64,000 nucleotides of DNA from Rhizobiales bacterium GAS188. Its GTDB lineage: Bacteria > Pseudomonadota > Alphaproteobacteria > Rhizobiales > Beijerinckiaceae. Where the stretch lies: contig FNSS01000001.1 in assembly GCA_900104855.1 (NCBI GenBank), forward strand, positions 558,001 to 622,000, in the 5' to 3' direction. Shown here one piece after another: positions 16,357 through 24,726 of this stretch (position 1 is its first letter; each line of letters begins with the position of its first letter). The translations under genes were made by a program, and so were the position numbers. The notes under the pieces were generated by a model. It searched no databases and was not told where the DNA came from. It saw only the letters and a program-made list of their open reading frames with translations.

Positions 16357-17628
16357 ATGACCGATCGGAACACGCAAGCGCCCCGCAGGATCGCCATCGT
16401 CGGCGGCGGCATTTGCGGCTTGACCCTGGCGCTCGACCTGCATCAGCGCGGCATCGCTTCCGACGTTTACGAGCGCGCGCCCGAGATCAAGGAGCTCGGT
16501 GTCGGCATCACGGTGCTGCCGCATGGGATGCGCGAATTCGAGGCGCTCGGCCTCGGCGGCAAGCTGCTGGCGCAAGGCATCGAGAACCGCGAGAGCTGCT
16601 TCTTCAACCGCTTCGGCCAGCTGATCTACAAGGAGCCGCGCGGCAAGCTCGCGGGCTACGCCTCCCCCGAGATCGGCCTGCATCGCGGCCGCCTGCATCG
16701 CGTGCTCTACGAGGCGGCCCGCGAGCGGCTGGGCGCCGAGCATGTGATCACCGATCGCGACTGCGTCGGCGTCGAGCAGGACGAGCATGGCGCGACGCTG
16801 CATCTCTGCAGGACATCGACCGGACGCAAGATCGCCTCGGTGCACGCCCACGCAGTCATCGCCTGCGACGGCGTCAATTCCGCCATTCGCCGGCAGTTCT
16901 ACCCGCAAGAAGAGCTCGCCTTCGCCGGCATCAACACCTGGCGCGGCGTGACGCGCCGCAAGCCCATCTTGACCGGGCGTTCCTATCTGCGGATCGGCTC
17001 GATCCTGACCGGCAAGATCGTCATCTATCCGATCATCGATGATGTGGACGGCGAGGGCAATCAGCTCATCAACTGGACGACCGAGATCAAGAGCTCCTCA
17101 TTCGTCAAGAACGACTGGAACGAGCCGGGCAATATCGACGACTTCATCCATCTCTATGAGGGCTTCCGCTTCGACTGGCTCGACGTGCCCGAGATGATCC
17201 GCAATGCCGAGCTGCTGCTCGAATATCCGATGGTCGACAAGGATCCGGTCGGCCGCTGGAGCTTTGGGCGGGTGACGCTCGCGGGCGATGCCGCCCATCC
17301 GATGTATCCGCGCGGCTCGAACGGCTCGGCGCAGGCCGTCATCGATGCCCGCGTGCTCGCCGATTGCCTGCGGCGCGAGGCCGATCCGCAGCAGGCGTTC
17401 CTGGCCTATGAGGCGGAGCGGCGCGAGGCGACCGCCAAGGTAGTGCGCACCAATCGCGAGCATCCGCCGGATTTCATCAACATCAAGGTCGAGGAGCTGG
17501 TGGGCGACCGCCCCTTCGCCAATCTCGACGATTTCATCACCCAGGACGAGCTGCGCGCCTTGTCGGAGAGCTATAAGCGCGTCGCCGGGTTTTCGGTTGC
17601 GGATGCGGGGGGCGCCGGGCGCGGATAG
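16357..17628 (+). CDS. FAD-dependent monooxygenase (PHBH/PhzS-like)
   Basis: About 423 residues. The dinucleotide-binding fingerprint is RIAIVGGGICGLTLALDLHQRG, the DG motif is VIACDGVNSAIRRQF, and the second FAD motif is TLAGDAAHPMYPRGSNGSAQAVIDA. These are the three signatures of group A flavin hydroxylases. ATG 16357 is preferred over 16318 because the candidate -10 box covers 16312-16317. The family hydroxylates aromatic or heterocyclic substrates with NAD(P)H. Its divergent placement from an MFS permease and near a ThDP enzyme suggests one catabolic module. The substrate is unknown. Confidence 0.85.
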   Translation: MTDRNTQAPRRIAIVGGGICGLTLALDLHQRGIASDVYERAPEIKELGVGITVLPHGMREFEALGLGGKLLAQGIENRESCFFNRFGQLIYKEPRGKLAGYASPEIGLHRGRLHRVLYEAARERLGAEHVITDRDCVGVEQDEHGATLHLCRTSTGRKIASVHAHAVIACDGVNSAIRRQFYPQEELAFAGINTWRGVTRRKPILTGRSYLRIGSILTGKIVIYPIIDDVDGEGNQLINWTTEIKSSSFVKNDWNEPGNIDDFIHLYEGFRFDWLDVPEMIRNAELLLEYPMVDKDPVGRWSFGRVTLAGDAAHPMYPRGSNGSAQAVIDARVLADCLRREADPQQAFLAYEAERREATAKVVRTNREHPPDFINIKVEELVGDRPFANLDDFITQDELRALSESYKRVAGFSVADAGGAGRG

Positions 17629-17654
17629 TGGCCCTGGCCGCTGTGCGCTCTCTT

Positions 17655-17794
17655 CCCTCTCCCGCGCTCTTCGCGCGGGAGAGGGTGGTCGAGCGAAGCG
17701 AGATCGGGTGAGGGACGGTTGAGCGCTTCACCGGCGTCCCTCATCCGCCCTCACTGCGTTCGGGCACCTTCTCCCGCGAAAGGGCGGGAGAAGG
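17655..17794. repeat. Long palindromic intergenic element (17.7 kb)
   Basis: The left hairpin is CCCTCTCCCGCG / CGCGGGAGAGGG (17655-17684); the right hairpin is CCTTCTCCCGC / GCGGGAGAAGG (17767-17794). Between them lie GAGCGAAGCGAGATCGGGTGAGGGACG and its partner CGTCCCTCATCCGCCCTCAC, which can pair. It fills the gap between two convergent genes and probably ends transcription of both. Confidence 0.8.
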
Positions 17795-17816
17795 AGGCGC
17801 ACGACTGTCGGATGCC

Positions 17817-18857
17817 TCAACTCCCCTCCAGCTCCGCCGTCTCGACCTGCATCGCCTGTGACCAGGTCACCCGGCCCGATCCGGGCGCAAGCCCATGGGC
17901 AGCGAAGCTCGGCGCCATCAGCCGGCGCGGATGGGTCGAGGCCATGGCGATCGCCTCTTCGAAGCTCGCCAGGCCCCAGTTCACGACATTGCGTACCGCG
18001 TCATCGAGGGTGAGGGATGAGCCGGCGAGCGTCGCCTGCCCCGGCAGATGCACCGAGCCGTCGGCATCGCGCTCGACGGTGAAACCGGCGAAGGGGTGGC
18101 TGCCGGGCGGAGCAGCCGCGGCGGAGACGGCATCCGTCGTCAGGATGGTGCGCTCGAAGCCTTTCGCCCGCAGCATGACCTTCAGGGCATGCGGTGGGAC
18201 ATGGATGCCGTCGGCGATGAAATCGGCAACTAGGCGATCCTCGGCCAGCTGGGCGAAGATGGTGTTGTCGAATTTGTGCAATTGGCGCAGCACGCCATTG
18301 CCGAGATGGGTCGACAGCTTCAGCCCGGCCGCGACGGCGCGCGCCAGGATCTCGCCCGTAGCGGCGCTGTGGCCAATGGCCGTGACCTTGCCGCCTGCGG
18401 CCGCTGCGGCGATCAGCTCCAGCGCGCCGTCGATCTCGGGCGCGAGCGTGATCAGCAGGATGGGGCGCGACAGGTTTCTCTCGAGCCTGGCGATCAAAGC
18501 GGGGTCGGCAGCCGTCATCGCCTCGTGCGGATGACAGCCGCGATAGCCTTCGGCCGGGTTCAGGAACGGGCCTTCGAGGTGAAAACCCGGGCACATGGCA
18601 GGGCCTAGCCGGCTCGCCGCCACGGCGCGATCGAGGGCTTCGAGGCGCGCCGCGAGCTCGCCAGGCCTCGCCGTGATGATGGTCGGCAGGCAGAGCGTGA
18701 CGCCGGTGCGGCGCATCGCCTCGAGCGCCTCGTCCAGGGCCTCGGCCGTGATGGCGGGGTCGTTGAAATCGACGCCCGCGAAGCCGTTGACCTGCAGGTC
18801 GAACAGGCCCGCCGTCACCCTTGGCGTCAGCCTCGCGTCTTTGCCTTGAGCCGTCAC
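17817..18857 (-). CDS. nagA: N-acetylglucosamine-6-phosphate deacetylase
   Basis: Amidohydrolase that removes acetate from GlcNAc-6-P. Signatures in order: [26 protein letters not shown] (metal-binding Glu), AIGHSAAT (His), STHLGNGV (His), and TTDAVSAA (catalytic Asp). GTG 18857 overlaps the NagB stop (GTGA) and gives 346 residues. That start leaves out most of the N-terminal beta domain found in the roughly 380-residue E. coli enzyme. The frame is open upstream, but that part is a shadow of nagB with no similarity, so the short form is probably real. It is the last gene of a leftward SDR-nagB-nagA run. Confidence 0.85.
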   Translation of the reverse strand: MTAQGKDARLTPRVTAGLFDLQVNGFAGVDFNDPAITAEALDEALEAMRRTGVTLCLPTIITARPGELAARLEALDRAVAASRLGPAMCPGFHLEGPFLNPAEGYRGCHPHEAMTAADPALIARLERNLSRPILLITLAPEIDGALELIAAAAAGGKVTAIGHSAATGEILARAVAAGLKLSTHLGNGVLRQLHKFDNTIFAQLAEDRLVADFIADGIHVPPHALKVMLRAKGFERTILTTDAVSAAAAPPGSHPFAGFTVERDADGSVHLPGQATLAGSSLTLDDAVRNVVNWGLASFEEAIAMASTHPRRLMAPSFAAHGLAPGSGRVTWSQAMQVETAELEGS

Positions 18858-19603
18858 GAGCGCGCCAGCAAGGATGCGGCGGGCGGATCGAGGAAGAGGC
18901 TGCAATCCGCATGGCGCTGCAGGATCGAGGCCGGAAAGAGCGGCGACACCTCGCCTTCGACGGCCGCCTGCACGGCCTTTGCCTTGCGGGCATCCGGCAC
19001 GCTGATGATCAGGCGCTGGGCTTTCAGGATCTGGCTGATGCTCATCGAGATGGCGCGGCGCGGCACATCGGCGAGCGTCGCGAACCAGCCCTCCCCCAAT
19101 TGCTGGCGCCGGCAGGCCTCGTCGAGCTCGACCAGGAGATAGGGCGCCTCGGCGGTGAAGTCCGCCGGCGGATCGTTGAAGGCGAGATGGCAATTCTCAC
19201 CGATGCCGGCAAAGCCGACATCGACCTCACGGCCGGCGAGGAGGCCGTTGAGCCGCGCGAGCTCGGCTTGCGTGTCGGCGGCATCGCCCTCGACCGGGAT
19301 GAAGGCCTTCAGCCGCGGCAGCGGTGCGACGAAGCGCTCGCGCAGATAACGGCGAAAGCTCGCCTGGTGGTCAGAGGCGAGGCCGACATATTCGTCGAGA
19401 TGGAAGGCCGTCACCTTCGACCAGTCGATGCCCTCGGCCGAGACGAGACGCCCCAGCATCTCGAACTGGCTCATGCCGGTCGCGACGAAGATGGTGGCCT
19501 CATCGCGCTCGGCGATCGCGGCGCGGATGGCGGCGATGCCGGCGGCCGCGGCGGCTTCACCCAGCGCCGCCTTGTCGGAAAGGATCTCGATCTTCACGCC
19601 CAA
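18854..19603 (-). CDS. nagB: Glucosamine-6-phosphate deaminase
   Basis: 249 residues. It should convert glucosamine-6-P to fructose-6-P and ammonia after NagA. Motifs: [13 protein letters not shown] (phosphate-binding loop), FHLDEYVGL (active-site Asp/Glu), and [14 protein letters not shown]. The last normally reads GxGxDGHxAFN; here EN replaces DG while the His and AFN remain. The stop codon overlaps the start of nagA, so the two are coupled. With only part of the classical motif kept, a related amino-sugar phosphate isomerase/deaminase is possible, but the nagA partner favours NagB. Confidence 0.85.
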   Translation of the reverse strand: MGVKIEILSDKAALGEAAAAAGIAAIRAAIAERDEATIFVATGMSQFEMLGRLVSAEGIDWSKVTAFHLDEYVGLASDHQASFRRYLRERFVAPLPRLKAFIPVEGDAADTQAELARLNGLLAGREVDVGFAGIGENCHLAFNDPPADFTAEAPYLLVELDEACRRQQLGEGWFATLADVPRRAISMSISQILKAQRLIISVPDARKAKAVQAAVEGEVSPLFPASILQRHADCSLFLDPPAASLLARS

Positions 19604-19640
19604 GACCCCATACGATCCTGCATCAGAAGGTGATCCTGCA

Positions 19641-20327
19641 TCAGAAAGTCTCGCCCCAGGGCCTGACCTCGATCTCCCAAGACCATGAGTCGCGCTTCTG
19701 GCGGATCAGGTGGAGATAGCTCTCGGCGATCGAATCCGGATCGAGCATGGCGTCGCGCCCCTCGGGATCTGGCCGGCGCGCCGAACGGATGCCGCCATCG
19801 ACCACCACATGGGCGATATGCACGCCTTGCGGGTGCAACTCGCGCGCCATCGATTGGGCGAGGCCGCGCAGCGCGAACTTGCCCATCGCAAAGGGAGCGG
19901 AGAGCGGGTATCCCTTCACGCCGGCCGAGGCGCCGGTGAAGATGATCACGCCCTTGCGGCGCTTGAGCATGGAGCGCGCCGCCTGCTGGCCGGCGAGGAA
20001 GGCACCGAAGGCCGTGATCTCGAGCGTGCGCTTGACCTCGGCGGGGTCGAGCTCGACGAGCGGGCCGCGCACCCGATACGACGGATTGTAGATCATGACA
20101 TCGAGGTCGCCGACCGCCTTGAACAAGGCTTCGACCTCTGCCGGATCCGACGCATCGCAGCGATGCGTGCTCGCCTTGGTCTCGGCGGCGAGAGCTTTGA
20201 GCTTAGCCGTATCGCGCGAGGCGAGCGCGAGGGTGTAGCCTTCGCGAGCCAGGAGGCGTGCCAGCGAGGCCGAGAGCCCATCGCCGACGCCGATGATGAG
20301 CGCTTTGGCCGCAGATGCATCGGTCAT
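19641..20327 (-). CDS. Short-chain dehydrogenase/reductase-like protein with Phe in place of catalytic Tyr
   Basis: 228 residues from ATG 20327. The nucleotide fold is [21 protein letters not shown]. The motif IYNPSYR stands where NNAG is usual, and [10 protein letters not shown] carries the Ser. The YxxxK position reads FAMGK, so the catalytic Tyr is Phe. The downstream [20 protein letters not shown] is typical of a subgroup that shares this change. It may therefore be a weak reductase or a binding protein. It lies 37 bases before nagB on the same strand. The stop codon falls in a 15-base direct repeat (GATCCTGCATCAGAA, 19615 and 19632). Confidence 0.8.
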   Translation of the reverse strand: MTDASAAKALIIGVGDGLSASLARLLAREGYTLALASRDTAKLKALAAETKASTHRCDASDPAEVEALFKAVGDLDVMIYNPSYRVRGPLVELDPAEVKRTLEITAFGAFLAGQQAARSMLKRRKGVIIFTGASAGVKGYPLSAPFAMGKFALRGLAQSMARELHPQGVHIAHVVVDGGIRSARRPDPEGRDAMLDPDSIAESYLHLIRQKRDSWSWEIEVRPWGETF

Positions 20328-20670
20328 GGGGAGCCCTCGCGGAGATGTCCCGAGCATTTAGGCATGGCGCCCCCCATTGCCAACCCTTGCCGGGAAGACC
20401 GGGAAGAGGCTCAACATTGACTTATGCCCCCCTTCGGCGTAGGCGAACGCCTGAAATCGACGAGCGCGAGCCTTCGAGCCGCTACCCGGGACATGGCCAT
20501 TCGGCCGGGAGCCCGGAGGTCAACGTCCGACAGCGCGTGGCGCTCTCGGGCGTTAAAGTGCTTTGGGCGAGCGTCGAAACGTGGATTTTGCGAGTCTTTC
20601 GCGAGACCTTGGATTTGACGAGATTTTGGATTGACCTCGGCGAGTGAGGATACTCGCAAGGAGATCGAGA
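20328..20670. other. Intergenic between divergent SDR and Cys-rich protein genes
   Basis: 343 bases without a credible gene. Near 20575-20640 an AT-richer stretch (GTGGATTTTGCGAGTCTTTCGC, GATTTTGGATTGACC) could hold the promoter for the rightward gene. I see no clear operator. Confidence 0.4.
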
Positions 20671-20883
20671 ATGCGGAGCCTGAAGATCGAGGATGCCATC
20701 AATGCGGCCTGCCCCTGGTCGGGCAAGCCGATCGCAGCGGATTCGCTGACGCGCTATCGCGGCGCCGTGGTGGGCTTCTGCAACACCGGCTGCCGCGACA
20801 AGTTCGAGCGCGCCGTGACCATGTTCGACGCCGCCTTGCGCGATCTCGGCATCGACCGCCATGCCGACAACAAGACGCTGTAA
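20671..20883 (+). CDS. Small Cys-rich YHS/TRASH-like protein
   Basis: 70 residues, MRSLKIEDAINAACPWSGKPI...YRGAVVGFCNTGCRDKFERAV. The spacing CPWSGKPI then GFCNTGCRDKF resembles the YHS/TRASH metal-binding fold (CPV(S)GK...GFCSPGCxxKF), so copper or another soft metal is a likely ligand. ATG 20671 is preceded by AAGGAG at 7 bases; an ATG nine codons earlier is not. It stands alone between a divergent SDR gene and a heptad repeat array. The function is unknown. Confidence 0.72.
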   Translation: MRSLKIEDAINAACPWSGKPIAADSLTRYRGAVVGFCNTGCRDKFERAVTMFDAALRDLGIDRHADNKTL

Positions 20884-21060
20884 TGGCGAATTGTGAGTGG
20901 CGAGTTCTAATGGCGAATAGCGAGTGGCGAGTTCTAATGGCGAATAGCGAGTGGCGAGTAGCGAATAGGAAGTACGGAATGTCGCTGTGCAGGCCCACTT
21001 TCGTGCATTCGTGCTCTACTCGCCATTCGCTACTCGCTATTCGCCCTTAACCATTCGCCC
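20884..21060. repeat. Inverted arrays of a 7-bp unit between Cys-rich gene and ffh
   Basis: The left side repeats GCGAATA/GCGAGTG/GCGAGTA heptads, broken by two copies of TTCTAATG (20884-20970). After about 40 bases of other sequence the right side reads CTACTCGCCATTCGCTACTC and similar (21010-21058), which is the reverse complement of the left units. The pattern is that of the array at 14817-15003. Confidence 0.8.
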
Positions 21061-21071
21061 TGAGATCGCTC

Positions 21072-22712
21072 ATGTTCGACGGCCTTTCCTCCCGCCTCTC
21101 CGGCATCCTCGACAAGCTCACGCGCCGCGGCGCGCTGACTGACGCCGATGTCGCGGAGGCGCTGCGCGAAGTGCGCCGGGCCCTGCTCGAGGCGGATGTG
21201 GCGCTCGACGTGGTGCGCTCCTTCACCGACAAGGTGCGGGCGCGCGCTGTCGGCGCCGAGGTGGTCAAATCGGTCACCCCCGGCCAGATGGTCGTCAAGA
21301 TCGTGCACGACACGCTCGTCGACACGCTCGGCGCCGAGGCGGAACCGATTTCGCTGAATGCCGTGCCGCCCGTGCCGATCCTGATGGTCGGCCTGCAGGG
21401 CTCGGGCAAGACCACGACCACGGCCAAGATCGCCAAGCGCCTGACCGAACGCCAGGGCAAGCGCGTGCTGATGGCTTCGCTCGACACGCGCCGCCCGGCC
21501 GCCATGGAGCAGCTCGCCGTGCTCGGCCAGCAGGTCGGCGTCGACACCTTGCCGATCATGGCCGGCCAGAACGCCGTGCAGATCGCGCGGCGCGCCGTCG
21601 AGGCGGCAAGGCTCGGCGGCTATGACGTGGTCATGCTCGACACGGCCGGCCGCACCACGGTCGATGACGAGCTGATGGATGAAGCGGCGCAAGTGAAGGC
21701 TGCGACCAATCCGCATGAGACGCTGCTCGTCGCGGATGCGCTGACCGGCCAGGACGCCGTCAACACGGCGCGCGCCTTCGAAGGCCGGCTCGACCTCACC
21801 GGCATCGTGCTCACCCGCATCGACGGCGATGGGCGCGGGGGCGCGGCGTTGTCGATGCGTGCCGTCACCGGCAAGCCGATCAAGCTGATGGGCGTCGGCG
21901 AGAAGGTCGATGCGCTCGAGGATTTCCACCCCTCGCGCATCGCGAACCGCATCCTCGGCATGGGCGATATCGTCTCGCTGGTCGAGAAAGCCGCGGAGAC
22001 CATCGATCACGACAAGGCGCTCGCCATCGCCGAGAAGATGCGCAAGGGCCGCTTCGACCTCACCGATCTGCGCGAGCAGCTCACCCAGATGGCGAAGCTC
22101 GGCGGCATGGGCGGCATCATGGGCATGATCCCCGGCATCGCCAAGATGAAGGACCAGATCGCCAATGCCGGCATCGACGATCGCATGGTCAAGCGCCAGG
22201 TCGCCATCATCGATTCGATGACGCCGCAGGAGCGCGCCAATCCGGATATCCTCAAGGCCTCCCGCAAGCGCCGCATCGCGGCCGGCTCAGGCACGACGCC
22301 CGAGCACATCAACCGCCTGCTCAAGATGCACCGCCAGATGGCGGACATGATGAAGATGATGGGCCGCGGCAAGGGCGGCATGATGGGCAAGATGGCCTCG
22401 ATGTTCGGCCTCGGCGGCGGCGCCGATCCGCTCGCCGGCCTCGACCTCTCGAAGCTCACGCCCGAGCAGCTCGAAACCATCAAGCAGCAGCTGGGCGGAC
22501 AATTGCCGGCGGGCTTCCCGGGCACGCCTGGCGCCTCGGTGCCGAATGGTGCGGGCTCCGCCCCGCGCATTCCCGCCGCGCCGCCGCCCGGCCTCATCGG
22601 CACGGCGAAATCGCCCTCGCTTCCGGGGCTCGGAACCAAGCTACCAGGGTTAGGAGGCGGCTTTCCGGGCCTGCCCGGCGGCTTCAACCCGTTCGGGGGA
22701 CGCAAGAAATGA
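21072..22712 (+). CDS. ffh: Signal recognition particle GTPase Ffh (SRP54)
   Basis: Binds 4.5S RNA and signal sequences and delivers ribosomes to FtsY at the membrane. Order of domains: N-terminal helical bundle, G domain with GLQGSGKTTTTAKIA (107-121), DTRRPAAMEQL, DTAGR, and the TRIDGDGRGGAAL guanine-site region. The methionine-rich M domain follows from about 330 (KLGGMGGIMGMIPG, MMKMMGRGKGGMMGKM). At 546 residues it is longer than usual because of a Gly/Pro-rich tail after about 460. ATG 21072 follows directly on the repeat array. rpsP lies downstream. Confidence 0.97.
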   Translation: MFDGLSSRLSGILDKLTRRGALTDADVAEALREVRRALLEADVALDVVRSFTDKVRARAVGAEVVKSVTPGQMVVKIVHDTLVDTLGAEAEPISLNAVPPVPILMVGLQGSGKTTTTAKIAKRLTERQGKRVLMASLDTRRPAAMEQLAVLGQQVGVDTLPIMAGQNAVQIARRAVEAARLGGYDVVMLDTAGRTTVDDELMDEAAQVKAATNPHETLLVADALTGQDAVNTARAFEGRLDLTGIVLTRIDGDGRGGAALSMRAVTGKPIKLMGVGEKVDALEDFHPSRIANRILGMGDIVSLVEKAAETIDHDKALAIAEKMRKGRFDLTDLREQLTQMAKLGGMGGIMGMIPGIAKMKDQIANAGIDDRMVKRQVAIIDSMTPQERANPDILKASRKRRIAAGSGTTPEHINRLLKMHRQMADMMKMMGRGKGGMMGKMASMFGLGGGADPLAGLDLSKLTPEQLETIKQQLGGQLPAGFPGTPGASVPNGAGSAPRIPAAPPPGLIGTAKSPSLPGLGTKLPGLGGGFPGLPGGFNPFGGRKK

Positions 22713-22746
22713 GCGCGCTCTTCGAACCCCGCCGAGCCTGATCATT

Positions 22747-22819
22747 CGACATTCCGACCCCGACTATTCGACATTCCAACCCTGACTACTCGACATTCCA
22801 ACCTGACTACTCGACATTC
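22747..22819. repeat. Four direct repeats of 21-22 bp in front of rpsP
   Basis: The core CGACATTC starts at 22747, 22769, 22791 and 22812, within units like GACTACTCGACATTCCAACC. The last unit runs into the rpsP ribosome site. A period of two helical turns would place any bound protein on one face, but no function is known. Confidence 0.8.
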
Positions 22820-22831
22820 AAGGAGAAACCC

Positions 22832-23197
22832 ATGTCGCTGAAGATCCGCCTGACCCGCCGCGGCGCCAAGAAGCGCCCCTTCTACGCCATCGTCGTCGCC
22901 GATGCGCGCGCCCCGCGCGACGGCCGCTTCATTGAGAAGATCGGCACCTACAACCCGATGCTGGCCAAGGACGGCCCGACCAAGCGCGTCGAGCTCGACA
23001 TCGAGAAGGCCAAGGCCTGGATGGCGAAGGGGGCGCAGCCCACCGATCGCGTGCTGCGCTTCCTCGATGCCGAAGGCGTGCTGAAGCGCGCCCCGCGCAA
23101 CAACCCGAACAAGGCCGTGCCCGGCACCAAGGCCAAGGAGCGCGCCGCCGCCAAGGCCGCCGCCGCCGAAGGCGCCGCAGCAGCCCCCGCGGCCTGA
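22832..23197 (+). CDS. rpsP: 30S ribosomal protein S16
   Basis: 121 residues. [42 protein letters not shown] is the family start; the final Ala-rich tail ([14 protein letters not shown]) is common in alphaproteobacteria. AAGGAG precedes the ATG by 6 bases. In many proteobacteria rpsP is followed by rimM, trmD and rplS; here a palindromic element and a convergent gene follow instead, so the rest of that operon is elsewhere. Confidence 0.97.
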   Translation: MSLKIRLTRRGAKKRPFYAIVVADARAPRDGRFIEKIGTYNPMLAKDGPTKRVELDIEKAKAWMAKGAQPTDRVLRFLDAEGVLKRAPRNNPNKAVPGTKAKERAAAKAAAAEGAAAAPAA

Positions 23198-23207
23198 GCG
23201 GCCTTTA

Positions 23208-23364
23208 CCTCGCCCCGCTTGCGGGGAGAGGTCGGAGCACGAGCGCAGCGAGTGATCCGGGTGAGGGGCTGGGTGATGAGCCGCAGCGCCGGCTCGCACT
23301 CACCAAGTTCTTGCTAATCACCTGGCCCCTCATCCCCGCCTTCTCCCCGCAAGCGGGGAGAAGG
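23208..23364. repeat. Long palindromic intergenic element after rpsP
   Basis: The left hairpin CCTCGCCCCGC / GCGGGGAGAGG (23208-23231) and right hairpin CCTTCTCCCCGC / GCGGGGAGAAGG (23339-23364) flank a pairing GGGTGAGGGGC...GCCCCTCATCCC. It lies between convergent rpsP and the acyltransferase gene and is a likely bidirectional terminator. Confidence 0.8.
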
Positions 23365-23376
23365 AGCCGCTCGGCC

Positions 23377-24648
23377 TCAGTCTCGGGCGCCGCCGCTCGG
23401 CTTGCGCCAGCCGCGCGACTGGGCGGCCCGCTCGAGATTCTCGTCGAGGGAATTCCAGGAGATGCGCTTCGCCACGAAGGAGGCGATCATCTGGATCACC
23501 GGGTTGCGGTAGCGGAAGAAATTGCTCAACGGCACCAATTCGTGCCCGACATCGAGCTTGGCGCGATAGCCGGTCTGGCCGCTCTGGACTTCCTGCGCGC
23601 CCGCGCTCATGGCGAAGCGCATGAACTCTTCCCAGAGCCGGAAATACAGATAGGCCTTGTCGCCGAGATCATAGTCGATGCCGATGAATTTGTTGATGGC
23701 GCGCCTGCCCTGCAAGATCACCAGCATGAAGGCGACGGCCTTGCGGCTCTTGCGCTCGCGCAGCACGATCAGCCGGCTTTGCGGCTGACGCGTCACGATT
23801 TCCCAGAACCTCCGGGTCAGGCGTTCGAACTTGGTGGTCGCCCGGCCATACGTGTTCTGGAACAGGCCCCAGACCTCCTCGATCACGGCATCGTCGACCT
23901 CAGACAGGATCTCGGTCTCGATATCGACATGGCTGCGGGACTGGCGCAGCTTCTTGCGCAGATTGTGACGCCGGTTTCCGGTCAGGCGCTGCAGATAAGC
24001 CTCGAAGCCGCCATCGATGTTCAAGATGCGCGTGCCGGGATAGCTCACCGCCTCGCCGAGGCCCGCTTGGCGCGCGATGCCGCGCAAGGCCGGCCAACAG
24101 GCTTCGGGGAAATCCTTCCATACCAAGCTCGCCGCACCGCATTGGCGCGCCCGCTCCCAGACGGCGCGCTGCAGCGTCGGGGCAACATCGGCGAGCGTCA
24201 CTCCCGGCACGGTGCCGACGCTGCCTTCATCGGAGCAGGGCGAGCCGACGAACAAGGTCTTCTGGAAGCGCAGAGGCTCGAGAAGGCGCCCGCCGAGCCG
24301 GAAGGCCTTGTCCACGAAGCTTGGCACGATCAGTGAAATCGGCAAGATCGCGGTGAACACCGGCGCGATCGCGATGACCGCATCGCCGCGCATGACCAGC
24401 GCATAGGCGAAGCTGAACTGCTCATCGAGCTGCGATTGTTCGAGGGTCGCATAAAGCCAAGGTCCTTCGAGCGGCGACGGGAAGCAGCGCTCCCATAGCT
24501 CGGCCGGGATCTCGCTCGCGGCATTGCGCCATTCGACCCGCAGCGCCGGGGAGCGCGGATTGAAGCTCGCCGGTTCGCCGCGCCTGGAGGCGCGAGGCGG
24601 CCCCAATTCGCCGTCGTAACTGAGCTTCAAGGGACGCGTCTGGCTCAT
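23377..24648 (-). CDS. GNAT/FemAB-like acyltransferase (BioF2-like domain)
   Basis: 423 residues from ATG 24648. The C-terminal half carries the GNAT-type pattern FEAYLQRLTGNRRHNLRKKLRQ followed by SRLIVLRERKSRKAVAFMLVILQGRRAINKFIGID and YLYFRLWEEFMRFAMSAGAQEVQSG, as in the Acetyltransf_6 (CelD/BcsL, BioF2-like) group. Family members add acyl or aminoacyl groups during envelope or exopolysaccharide synthesis. An upstream in-frame ATG (24723) would add 25 basic residues with no similarity. The gene is convergent with rpsP and follows deoC by 78 bases on the same strand. No substrate can be named. Confidence 0.75.
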   Translation of the reverse strand: MSQTRPLKLSYDGELGPPRASRRGEPASFNPRSPALRVEWRNAASEIPAELWERCFPSPLEGPWLYATLEQSQLDEQFSFAYALVMRGDAVIAIAPVFTAILPISLIVPSFVDKAFRLGGRLLEPLRFQKTLFVGSPCSDEGSVGTVPGVTLADVAPTLQRAVWERARQCGAASLVWKDFPEACWPALRGIARQAGLGEAVSYPGTRILNIDGGFEAYLQRLTGNRRHNLRKKLRQSRSHVDIETEILSEVDDAVIEEVWGLFQNTYGRATTKFERLTRRFWEIVTRQPQSRLIVLRERKSRKAVAFMLVILQGRRAINKFIGIDYDLGDKAYLYFRLWEEFMRFAMSAGAQEVQSGQTGYRAKLDVGHELVPLSNFFRYRNPVIQMIASFVAKRISWNSLDENLERAAQSRGWRKPSGGARD

Positions 24649-24726
24649 GCGCCGCGCTCGCAAGCCGATGCGGCCGCGCCTGCGCTCGAGGAGCGCATGA
24701 GGATTCGCTGCACTAGCAGACACCGG

